Positions 28,006 to 35,706 of a stretch of DNA of 64,000 bases are shown here, piece by piece. The position numbers and the translations under genes are program-made. The stretch is from Lachnospiraceae bacterium 3-1 (GTDB taxonomy: Bacteria > Bacillota > Clostridia > Lachnospirales > Lachnospiraceae), in the NCBI GenBank assembly GCA_000403255.2, contig KE159594.1, positions 186,001 to 250,000 of the forward strand, read 5' to 3'. The notes beneath the pieces are model-generated. The model worked only from the letters and a program-made list of their open reading frames with translations, had not been told where the DNA came from and did not search any database. Numbering within the stretch: position 1 is the first letter of the stretch; each line of letters begins with the position of its first letter.

Positions 28006-28633
28006 CTATTTATTTTTCCAAGAATAATCTGGCGCTGTTAATTCCATTCCTACTGCATCGCATATTGGCTGAAAATCTTTTCGGTTGCTGCTGCATATTC
28101 CCAATTCATACCCACATTTGCTCAATTTCTGACTTTGCTTCCCTCCACAAAAGACAGACATCACATACTTCCTCACACTTTCTACATGTAACATCTGACA
28201 GAACAGGGACGTCATCCTCATATTCAATTTTTCTTTTTGCACGCACACATTTTGTTTTATCCAACACTTCTTCCAGATTCAAAAAGAACTCATCTTGAAT
28301 TAAATCTATGTATAACTGAAAAGTATCTTCTACTTCACTAACATCAAAATTGCACATAGACAAAATATTTGCATATAACTTTGATACCCTGCCCTGTCTT
28401 CTGCCAAATACTCTTTCTGTAATAAGCTTTCCTGTTTCTCCCATATCTTTGTTCATCAAAAACAGTCCATAGAGGGTTAGCAAATCATTAACAATATTAG
28501 AGTAATATTCTCCTAAGACAAAAGTGGAACAATATAGCTTATTACCTTTCAATACCTTTTGTATTGCCTCTTTCCGTTCCTTCGATCCGATAATTCTGTC
28601 AATCTGTATCGTTGTATCTAACAGTAAATCCAT
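28006..28633 (-). pseudogene. PIN-like domain gene broken by a frameshift
   Basis: The first frame (28633-28106, 175 residues) opens MDLLLDTTIQIDRIIG, like the first strand and Asp of PIN nucleases, and holds CRKCEEVCDVC, a possible zinc-binding insert. It stops after SEIEQMWV. Shifting one base (+1) near 28107-28120 continues with YELGICSSNRKDFQPIC and PDYSW to a stop at 28006, the usual SSN-DF end of a PIN domain with its last acidic residue. I read it as one gene broken by a single-base change. A sequencing error or recoding cannot be excluded. It lies three bases after the unknown gene upstream. Confidence 0.6.
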
Positions 28634-28636
28634 ATT

Positions 28637-29092
28637 CTATTCCCATGCCGGCATTGTCTGCAAGCCTGCTTTCCGAAATTCTCTATTTAATCGTAACAAA
28701 TCCTCTTTCCGGATATTCTCAGTAATAATTACTGAAAATCCCTCTTTCAAAAGATATAGCTGCTCTTTGGAAAGCATTTCTTCTACTGCATTTAAGCGAA
28801 TCACATTTCTCAACAATGTACAGATTTTTTTCCTCATTTCATTCGTACGGATGATATTCTTTTTCTTTAAATTATCTATTTTTCCTATAAGCAAGGCTGC
28901 ATACTGTACTTGAATCCTGATATCATCGTTCTCTTCCCATTTCGATAAAATCTCCATGGAACGAGTTACAATTTTCTGTGATTCTTCCCATTCACCCAAT
29001 GCGCAATAACTCCCAAACTGCACGTTCAAATTCATCCCACGAGCTGGCATATCTAAAACCTTCAACCATATTTTTCCTCTTTCTAATGACAT
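28637..29092 (-). CDS. Unknown helical protein paired with the PIN-like gene
   Basis: A 151-residue, mostly alpha-helical, charged protein with no family I recognise. It starts 14 bases after the pyrD stop, with no clear ribosome site before the ATG, and the N-terminus (MSLERGKIWLKVLDMPARG) looks as if it may begin mid-domain. The gene could be a front-truncated remnant. It ends three bases before the PIN-like gene, so the two probably formed a unit that became attached to the end of the pyrimidine operon. A toxin-antitoxin reading is possible but not supported by motif. Confidence 0.45.
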   Translation of the reverse strand: MSLERGKIWLKVLDMPARGMNLNVQFGSYCALGEWEESQKIVTRSMEILSKWEENDDIRIQVQYAALLIGKIDNLKKKNIIRTNEMRKKICTLLRNVIRLNAVEEMLSKEQLYLLKEGFSVIITENIRKEDLLRLNREFRKAGLQTMPAWE

Positions 29093-29106
29093 TTATACAA
29101 GGTATT

Positions 29107-30012
29107 TTAACCGTTTACCCCACCAATCAGTTCCGAAATATCCCTCACACCATATTCTTCCATATAATCCTGGATTCCTTCTACAATTTCCATAGTAACC
29201 TTCGGATTATGGAAATTAGCAGTTCCAACAGATATGGCAGATGCTCCTGCCAAAATCATCTCAATTGCATCCTCCGCTGTACATATCCCACCCATGCCGA
29301 TAATTGGAATCTTCACTGCGTGAGCTGTCTCATATACCATCCGCACAGCCACCGGATGAATCGCCGGGCCAGACAGCCCTCCTGTTTTATTGGCCAGGGC
29401 AAATGCTCTGCGGTGAATATCTATTTTCATTCCTGTAATTGTATTGATCAAAGAGAGTACATCCGCTCCTCCAGCCTCAGCCGCTCTTGCCATTTCCGTA
29501 ATATCTGTAACATTAGGGCTTAATTTCATAATCACTGGCTGTTTCGCATATTTTTTTACTTCTTTTGTAATTTCCTCCACTGCTTTTGGGTTTTGTCCAA
29601 AAGCAATGCCCCCCTCCTTTACATTGGGACAGGAAATGTTAATTTCCAACATATCTACAGGCTGCTCTGCCAGACGCATGACTACTTCGCAATAGTCCTC
29701 CGTGGTTTTTCCGCATACGTTTACAATAATTTTTGTATCGTACTTGGTCAAAAATGGTATGTCACGTTCCACAAATAAATCAATGCCTGGATTCTGGAGC
29801 CCTACTGCATTCAGCATCCCGCCATAAGTCTCAGCAATCCTTGGCGTGGAATTCCCCTCCCATGGCACATTGGCAACCCCTTTCGTCACCACTGCTCCCA
29901 GTTTATTCAAATCCACAAATTCCGCATATTCCGCCCCAGAGCCAAAAGTTCCTGATGCAGTCATAACGGGATTTTTCAACGTAACCCCTGCCAGCTTCAC
30001 CTTTGTGTTCAT
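29107..30012 (-). CDS. pyrD: Dihydroorotate dehydrogenase B, catalytic subunit
   Basis: A 301-residue FMN enzyme that oxidises dihydroorotate to orotate. Class 1B marks are the catalytic cysteine in NISCPNVKEGG, TASGTFGSGAEYAEF near the start, LSGPAIHPVAVRMV and the FMN-phosphate motif IIGMGGICTAEDA. It works with PyrK, the electron-transfer subunit, encoded directly upstream. Its ATG overlaps the pyrK stop (TAATG). This class uses NAD as final acceptor, as expected for an anaerobe. Confidence 0.97.
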   Translation of the reverse strand: MNTKVKLAGVTLKNPVMTASGTFGSGAEYAEFVDLNKLGAVVTKGVANVPWEGNSTPRIAETYGGMLNAVGLQNPGIDLFVERDIPFLTKYDTKIIVNVCGKTTEDYCEVVMRLAEQPVDMLEINISCPNVKEGGIAFGQNPKAVEEITKEVKKYAKQPVIMKLSPNVTDITEMARAAEAGGADVLSLINTITGMKIDIHRRAFALANKTGGLSGPAIHPVAVRMVYETAHAVKIPIIGMGGICTAEDAIEMILAGASAISVGTANFHNPKVTMEIVEGIQDYMEEYGVRDISELIGGVNG

Positions 30013-30779
30013 TAAAACTCTACCTCCTCTGCACGGAATACCGGACCTTCTTTACAAATCCTTTTATTATTTACATTGGTATGGCTGTCCCTTTCCCTGG
30101 ACTTGCAGACACACGCCAGACAAGCTCCGATTCCACATGCCATCCTCTCTTCCAAAGACAGCCAGCACTCGATATTCTTTTCTTTTGCATATGCCTTCAC
30201 TGCCCGAAGCATCGGAGCAGGGCCGCAGGCATAGATAATTTCTGCATCCAGCCCATTTTCCCGAATAGCATCCAGCACATTTCCTTCTATGCCGTAGCTT
30301 CCATCTTCTGTCGCCACATACAATTTTCCTTGCTTTTTAAACTCTTTGTGCAAAAACAGAAAATCTCGGTAACCCAAAATAATCTGTTTCTCACATTGCA
30401 GCTCCTTTGCAAGCTGCAAAATGGGTGGAATTCCAATCCCTCCGCCAATTAAAAAGGCTTTTTTTTCTTTTAGCGGAAATCCATTTCCTAAGGGCCCTAC
30501 AATTTCAAGGCTGCCTCCGGTTCTCATGCCGGATAATTCCTCTGTTCCTTTTCCAGCCACACGGTATACAATCCGAATCGCCTGATCTGCCCTGTCTATT
30601 TCACAAATACTAATGGGCCGAGGCAGTAACCGACTGCCCTCATGACAATAGATAGATAAAAACTGTCCTGGCTTCGCCTGTGCTGCAATCTTATCTGTTT
30701 TCAGCCACATACTGTAAATTCCGTAGGAAATCTCCTCCTGACGGATGATAACTGCCTGTTCCTTAAACTTCTCTGCCAT
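30012..30779 (-). CDS. pyrK: Dihydroorotate dehydrogenase B, electron-transfer subunit
   Basis: A 255-residue iron-sulfur flavoprotein that passes electrons from PyrD to NAD. It shows the FAD motif LPRPISICEI, the NAD-site stretch LIGGGIGIPPILQLA and the 2Fe-2S cluster CGIGACLACVC with a fourth cysteine in KRICKEGPVF. I chose ATG 30779 (MAEKFKEQ) with AGGAG six bases before it. An upstream in-frame start at 30857 would overlap pyrF. It lies 58 bases after pyrF. Confidence 0.96.
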   Translation of the reverse strand: MAEKFKEQAVIIRQEEISYGIYSMWLKTDKIAAQAKPGQFLSIYCHEGSRLLPRPISICEIDRADQAIRIVYRVAGKGTEELSGMRTGGSLEIVGPLGNGFPLKEKKAFLIGGGIGIPPILQLAKELQCEKQIILGYRDFLFLHKEFKKQGKLYVATEDGSYGIEGNVLDAIRENGLDAEIIYACGPAPMLRAVKAYAKEKNIECWLSLEERMACGIGACLACVCKSRERDSHTNVNNKRICKEGPVFRAEEVEF

Positions 30780-30837
30780 ACGCTTCTCCTGAAATATAAT
30801 GTTCTCTTTTCCCCTGAAAGCAAACTTTCTGGATGTC

Positions 30838-31758
30838 TCAATGCAAAGCACCATCAATGTCTTTGATCATATCTTCCACAGCAGCCCTAGATGCTTCTCC
30901 AAAATTCTCTGCGCCAAACCTTGCATAAGCTTCCTGTTTATAGGCTGCAATGATTCCCCTGGAAGAATTTACAATGGCTCCCAGCCCATCTTCATTGAAG
31001 AAATGAACCAAATCTGCACCTTTGCCACCTTGTGCACCATATCCTGGCACAAGAATATAGCTCTTTGGCATAAGCTTTCTCAATACTTTTCCCATTTCCG
31101 GATAAGTAGCTCCTACCACGGCTCCAACATAACTGTAGGATTCTCCCATGCAATCCGCTCCCCACTTGGCTACCATCTCGCCCACATGCTCATACAATGG
31201 CCTGCCGTCGACAATCCTGTCCTGAAATTCTCCACTGGAAGGATTGGAGGTTTTCACCAAAATAAACAGTCCTTTCTTTTCTTCCTTGCATACATCCGTA
31301 AAGGGCTTAATTCCATCTGTCCCCAAATAGGGATTTACCGTAATAAAATCCTCCTCAAATGGATGGAATGTCTGACTTCCTACCGTTACCGTCCCAATGT
31401 GCCCAGATGCATAGGCAGCAGAGGTAGATCCGATATCTCCTCTTTTCACATCCCCAATTACCACCAAATCCTTTTGGTGGCAGTAATCGATGGTTTTTTT
31501 GAACGCCATAAGCCCTGGTATGCCAAATTGCTCATACATGGCAACCTGAGGCTTTACCGCTGGAATCAAATCATAGACAGCATCCACAATCCCTTTATTG
31601 AACTGCCAGATTGCTTCCGCTGCTCCTTCCAGCGTTTCCCCTTTTTCTTCGAAGGCTTTTTTCTGAATATGCTCTGGAATGTAACTTAACATAGGATCAA
31701 GCCCCACTACAATTGGAGCATTGGTTTTTTTAATTTTTTCTACTAATTTATCAATCAT
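30838..31758 (-). CDS. pyrF: Orotidine 5-phosphate decarboxylase (long type)
   Basis: A 306-residue enzyme converting OMP to UMP, the last step of the pathway. The barrel shows VVGLDPML at the start, the catalytic VIGDVKRGDIGSTSAAYA with Asp-Lys-Asp, and LVPGYGAQGGKG for phosphate binding. It belongs to the longer subfamily (about 300 residues) rather than the 230-residue one. Its start overlaps the pyrC stop by eight bases. Confidence 0.97.
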   Translation of the reverse strand: MIDKLVEKIKKTNAPIVVGLDPMLSYIPEHIQKKAFEEKGETLEGAAEAIWQFNKGIVDAVYDLIPAVKPQVAMYEQFGIPGLMAFKKTIDYCHQKDLVVIGDVKRGDIGSTSAAYASGHIGTVTVGSQTFHPFEEDFITVNPYLGTDGIKPFTDVCKEEKKGLFILVKTSNPSSGEFQDRIVDGRPLYEHVGEMVAKWGADCMGESYSYVGAVVGATYPEMGKVLRKLMPKSYILVPGYGAQGGKGADLVHFFNEDGLGAIVNSSRGIIAAYKQEAYARFGAENFGEASRAAVEDMIKDIDGALH

Positions 31759-33046
31759 TTTTTTCCTCTCTCACTCTTTCAAATACTATCTTCCCATCTA
31801 CAATCGTTGCCATGACCATTCCTTTGACTTCTCTTCCGCCAAAAGGAGTATTTTTCCCTCTGGAACAAAAATCTTCTGGTTGAATGGTATACTCTTTCTC
31901 TGCATCAAATATCACAAGATCCGCTGCTTTTCCTTCCTCTACCACGCCCTTGTCCAATCCCAGAATTCTTGCCGGATTATAACTCATTTTTTCCGCCATC
32001 TGCATAATCGTAATCCATCCTTTGTCCACTAATTCTGTCATAGTCAATGCGGCGGCAGTCTCCAACCCTACAATCCCAAAAGGAGCTTTTCGAATTCCCA
32101 CTCCCTTTTCAATGGCAGTATGAGGTGCATGGTCAGTAGCAATTACATCTATAATATCTGCTTTCAGACCTTCCCGCAATGCCTCCACATCCTCCTTCGT
32201 ACGTAAAGGCGGATTCATCTTGTAATTGGCATCATTTTCTTTGATATCGCTGCTGGTCAATATAAAGTGGTGAGGACAAACCTCTGCTGTTACGCGAATT
32301 CCATCCTGTTTCGCCAAATCAATCATTCTCACACTGTCCTTGGTGGAACAATGACACAAATGAAGGGCGGCCCCCGTCTCTTTCGCCAAGGTAATGTCCC
32401 TTGCTACAATCACATCTTCCACCGAATTGCTAATTCCCTTGAGACGCATTTTTTCCGTACACTCATCGGCATTTACCACACCGCCATTCACCATATTAAT
32501 ATCCTCGCAATGGGCAAGTACTGGGATATCATATTTCACTGCAAGAGTCATTGCTTCCCGGTATAGCTGTGCATTCATAACAGATTTTCCATCTTCGCTG
32601 ATGGCTGGAATTCCTGCTTCTACCATTCCCTCTATCTCTGACAATACTTCTCCCCGCTGACCCTTTGTAACAGAACCAGTCTGCAGCACATGGGCAAGCC
32701 CTACATTTTTTGCCTTGTTATGGACGTAATTTACCACATCTGGATTGTCCACTACCGGCTTGGTATTAGGCATTGCCACCACTGTTGTAAAACCCCCATG
32801 AACAGCCGCCCGTACCCCTGTTTCCACTGTTTCTTTATGCTCCATTCCAGGATCACGCAAGTGCACATGCAGATCAATAAACCCTGGCATCACATAGCAA
32901 TCTTTTGCATCAATTGTGCGGTCTGCCTTGATATCCTGTTTTGGAGCGATTTTCTTAATTATTCCATTTTCCACAAGAACATCTGCTTTTGCCTGTGTCT
33001 TGTCCCCTGGATTAACTACCGTCCCATTCTTAATTAGAAGCAACAT
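31751..33046 (-). CDS. pyrC: Dihydroorotase, class I
   Basis: A 431-residue zinc amidohydrolase that cyclises carbamoyl-aspartate to dihydroorotate. It shows the metal-binding DLHVHLRDPG near residue 60, the middle HCEDINM and HLCHCSTK histidines, and VIATDHAPHT with the catalytic Asp. The length fits class I. It is the first gene of pyrC-pyrF-pyrK-pyrD. The pathway genes pyrB and carAB are not in the window. Confidence 0.97.
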   Translation of the reverse strand: MLLLIKNGTVVNPGDKTQAKADVLVENGIIKKIAPKQDIKADRTIDAKDCYVMPGFIDLHVHLRDPGMEHKETVETGVRAAVHGGFTTVVAMPNTKPVVDNPDVVNYVHNKAKNVGLAHVLQTGSVTKGQRGEVLSEIEGMVEAGIPAISEDGKSVMNAQLYREAMTLAVKYDIPVLAHCEDINMVNGGVVNADECTEKMRLKGISNSVEDVIVARDITLAKETGAALHLCHCSTKDSVRMIDLAKQDGIRVTAEVCPHHFILTSSDIKENDANYKMNPPLRTKEDVEALREGLKADIIDVIATDHAPHTAIEKGVGIRKAPFGIVGLETAAALTMTELVDKGWITIMQMAEKMSYNPARILGLDKGVVEEGKAADLVIFDAEKEYTIQPEDFCSRGKNTPFGGREVKGMVMATIVDGKIVFERVREEKND

Positions 33047-33101
33047 ACCCGTATCGAATCCTTTCTCAAATCAATTCATACAAACTTATTTTTGTACTTT
33101 T

Positions 33102-33130
33102 ATTTTAGCACAGAAAAAAAGTAGGAGCAA
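33102..33130 (-). promoter_or_regulatory. Promoter of the pyrC operon
   Basis: TTGCTC (33130-33125), 17 bases, then TGC and TAAAAT (33107-33102) form a sigma-A promoter with an extended -10. The leader is about 50 bases, too short for a PyrR-type attenuator, and none was seen. Confidence 0.7.
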
Positions 33131-33175
33131 CCTTCTTTTCCTGTTTCCTCTAAGAACTATCCTGTGGAAGAAAAC

Positions 33176-33204
33176 TTGATATTATTCGCCCAAACAGATA
33201 TAAT
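33176..33204 (+). promoter_or_regulatory. Promoter of the two-component/ABC operon
   Basis: TTGATA (33176-33181), exactly 17 bases, then TATAAT (33199-33204). The start codon TTG at 33237 follows AGGAGG by nine bases. This is a strong constitutive-looking promoter. Confidence 0.85.
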
Positions 33205-33236
33205 AGCCACAGTACAATTTAGGAGGTTTAAACTGT

Positions 33237-33914
33237 TTGAATGAAAAAATATTAGTAATTGAAGATGATGAAATCTTAAATTCCGGCTTGTGCTACAACA
33301 TTCAAAAAATACAACTATCCCCGGTTCCTGCATATTGCATAAAAGATGCAAAGGAAAAGCTCAAAGAAGATACCTTTGATTTGATTTTACTTGATGTAAA
33401 TTTACCAGACGGAAACGGATTTGATTTTGCAAAAGAGGCAATGCCCAAATACAATACTCCTTTTATTTTCTTAACCGCCCATAATTTGGAAGAAGAAATC
33501 ATTAAAGGATTACAATTAGGGGCTGATGATTATATTGTAAAACCTTTCAGCATTAAAATAGTTATGGAAAAAATACAAGTGGTATTAAGGCGATGCTGCG
33601 GCGAACGCAGATTAGAAAGCTATTCCTGTGGCAATTTGGTCATTGACTTCAAAAACCATACCATCCTGCGGAAAAAAGAAATCTTGGCTTTAACACCCAC
33701 AGAGTTTGAAATTTTAGAAACTTTTGTTGAAAACAGAGGACAGCTTTTAACAAAAGATTTGCTGTTAGAAAAGATATGGGATAGAAAAGGTAATTTTGTG
33801 AATGAGCATACCTTATCCTTAAATGTCAGCAGACTGAGAAATAAAATAGCAGATGAAGAATTTGATTATATCAAAACCATATATGGATTAGGCTACAAAT
33901 GGAGTGAGAATTAA
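33237..33914 (+). CDS. OmpR-family response regulator
   Basis: A 225-residue DNA-binding response regulator. The receiver domain (1-120) has the phosphoacceptor Asp53 in LILLDVNLPDGNG, acidic residues near 10 and Lys in GADDYIVKPF. The C-terminal winged helix (about 128-222) has LTPTEFEILE and VNEHTLSLNVSRLRNKI. The start is TTG with AGGAGG nine bases upstream. The only nearby ATG is out of frame. It is followed at once by its kinase and by an ABC exporter, the bacitracin-sensor type arrangement, and probably controls that exporter. Confidence 0.94.
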   Translation: MNEKILVIEDDEILNSGLCYNIQKIQLSPVPAYCIKDAKEKLKEDTFDLILLDVNLPDGNGFDFAKEAMPKYNTPFIFLTAHNLEEEIIKGLQLGADDYIVKPFSIKIVMEKIQVVLRRCCGERRLESYSCGNLVIDFKNHTILRKKEILALTPTEFEILETFVENRGQLLTKDLLLEKIWDRKGNFVNEHTLSLNVSRLRNKIADEEFDYIKTIYGLGYKWSEN

Positions 33915-34931
33915 ATGAAACTATGGAAATATATATTAATTATCTTGAACATACTACTGCTTTTTTCAGGTATGCACATGGTGCTGACCCTGCCAGAAAA
34001 TACGATGATAAAATGTATGCTCATATGCACTATCCTGTCTTTAGGACTGATAAATCTTGGACATTATTTCTATTTCCGCCGAAGATTTATTTGCTTTTCA
34101 AATGAAATGTGCCAGAATACAGAAAAAATATTGCATGGACATTCCATCAAAGACCAACAAAATAAGGAAACTCTTACGTCTAAAATGGTAATGGAGCTAG
34201 AAAAAGTAGAAGATATTGTTTCCTTCCAGCTTAGGGAAAACAAACGGGAAAAAAGAGAGCTTCAAAAAATGATTTCTGAACTTACACACCAAATTAAAAC
34301 CCCTGCCTCTAACATTCAAATGTATTGTGAAATGTTTTCTGATCCAGATATTTCTTCTGCAGAAGCGAAACAATTTGTATCAATTATCCAGCAGCAATTA
34401 GGAAAGTTATTATTTTTACTGGATGTTCTTGTAAAATCCTCGCGACTTGAAAAGGACATGATAAGTCTTCAAATGGAAAATAGCAGAATGATTGAAACAT
34501 TATCCATTGCGGTAAACAATGTAATGCCAAAAGCAGAACATAAAAAAATAGAAATTTCTGTTTCATGCAAATCTGCAATTCAAGTCTATCACGACATGAA
34601 ATGGACGGCAGAGGCAATTGAAAACATTTTGGATAACGCCATTAAATACACCTCTGAAAATGGAAAAGTCCTGATATCTGTAGAGGTTGGAGAAATGTAT
34701 ACGATAATCAACGTAAAAGATACTGGAAAAGGAATAGAGGCGGCACACATCAATGATATTTTCAAAAGATTTTACAGGGAAAAATCCTCCTCTAAAGATG
34801 AGGGATTAGGCTTAGGATTATATCTTGCAAGAAATATCATCTCCTTACAGGGCGGATATATTTCTGTTCATTCTTCTCTTGGGAAAGGCAGTAGTTTTTC
34901 TGTATGTCTGCCTAATCGGGCTACACTATAA
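33915..34931 (+). CDS. Intramembrane-sensing histidine kinase (BceS-like)
   Basis: A 338-residue kinase. Two N-terminal helices (about 5-25 and 34-53) are joined by a loop of only about eight residues, so it has no extracellular sensor. The phosphorylated histidine is H125 in SELTHQIKTPASN, followed by the ATPase boxes ENILDNAIKYT, VKDTGKGI and GLGLGLYLARNI. Kinases of this kind take their signal from the neighbouring ABC permease. The ATG directly follows the regulator stop. Confidence 0.93.
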   Translation: MKLWKYILIILNILLLFSGMHMVLTLPENTMIKCMLICTILSLGLINLGHYFYFRRRFICFSNEMCQNTEKILHGHSIKDQQNKETLTSKMVMELEKVEDIVSFQLRENKREKRELQKMISELTHQIKTPASNIQMYCEMFSDPDISSAEAKQFVSIIQQQLGKLLFLLDVLVKSSRLEKDMISLQMENSRMIETLSIAVNNVMPKAEHKKIEISVSCKSAIQVYHDMKWTAEAIENILDNAIKYTSENGKVLISVEVGEMYTIINVKDTGKGIEAAHINDIFKRFYREKSSSKDEGLGLGLYLARNIISLQGGYISVHSSLGKGSSFSVCLPNRATL

Positions 34932-35029
34932 AATGTTTCAATATTGATACTTTTTATTTGAAAATTGAAACCGAATCGATAAAATTTCTTTTTATTCTAA
35001 GAATATCAAGACAGAAAGGAATAAAGAGA

Positions 35030-35704
35030 ATGAATATTTTAAGCACAAACAATCTAACAAAATACTATGGCGCAGAGCCCTTATTGGTAAAAGCAATTGA
35101 TGGAATTTCTTTAGAGATTGAACAAGGGAGTTTCACAGCAATTGTTGGAACCTCTGGTTCTGGCAAAAGTACATTGCTCCATATGCTTGGTGGATTAGAT
35201 ACTCCCACAAGCGGAAGCATATACGTTGATGGACAGGAATTAAGCGGTATGGGAAAAAATGAGCTTGCTATTTTTCGGAGAAGAAAAATAGGCTTTATTT
35301 TTCAAAACTATAACCTTATGCCAAACCTTACGGTATATGATAATATTGTTCTACCTGTGGAATTGGACGGAAGAAGTGTGGATAAAGAATATTTCACCAT
35401 CATCGCAAGAACCTTAGGCTTGGAAGATAAATTAAACCGAAAACCGAATAAATTATCTGGCGGACAACAACAAAGAGTTGCCATTGCAAGAGCTTTGGCA
35501 GCAAAACCTGCGATTATTTTAGCAGACGAGCCCACTGGAAATCTGGACAGCCATACCAGTGGGGAAGTCATTGGCTTATTAAAAACAACAAGCGAAAAAT
35601 TTCATCAAACAATCGTTATGATTACTCATAATGAAGAAATTGCACAGTCAGTTGACCGCACGATTCGTATTGAAGATGGAAAAATTGTGGAAAGCAGGTG
35701 GTAA
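35030..35704 (+). CDS. ABC transporter ATPase, antimicrobial-peptide exporter type
   Basis: A 224-residue ATPase of the MacB/LolD/BceA group. It shows Walker A GTSGSGKST, Q-loop FQNYNLMPNL, signature LSGGQQQR, Walker B IILADEP and the switch His in VMITHNEE. I chose ATG 35030 (MNILSTNN), with AAAGGA upstream, over an in-frame start at 34958 that adds 24 non-conserved residues. It pairs with the next gene and probably detoxifies or senses a cell-wall-active peptide. Confidence 0.93.
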   Translation: MNILSTNNLTKYYGAEPLLVKAIDGISLEIEQGSFTAIVGTSGSGKSTLLHMLGGLDTPTSGSIYVDGQELSGMGKNELAIFRRRKIGFIFQNYNLMPNLTVYDNIVLPVELDGRSVDKEYFTIIARTLGLEDKLNRKPNKLSGGQQQRVAIARALAAKPAIILADEPTGNLDSHTSGEVIGLLKTTSEKFHQTIVMITHNEEIAQSVDRTIRIEDGKIVESRW

Positions 35705-35706
35705 GC

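Noticed and set aside
34958-35029. Upstream extension of the ABC ATPase gene
   Set aside because: The added residues are not conserved-looking, and AAAGGA lies before the later ATG at 35030.
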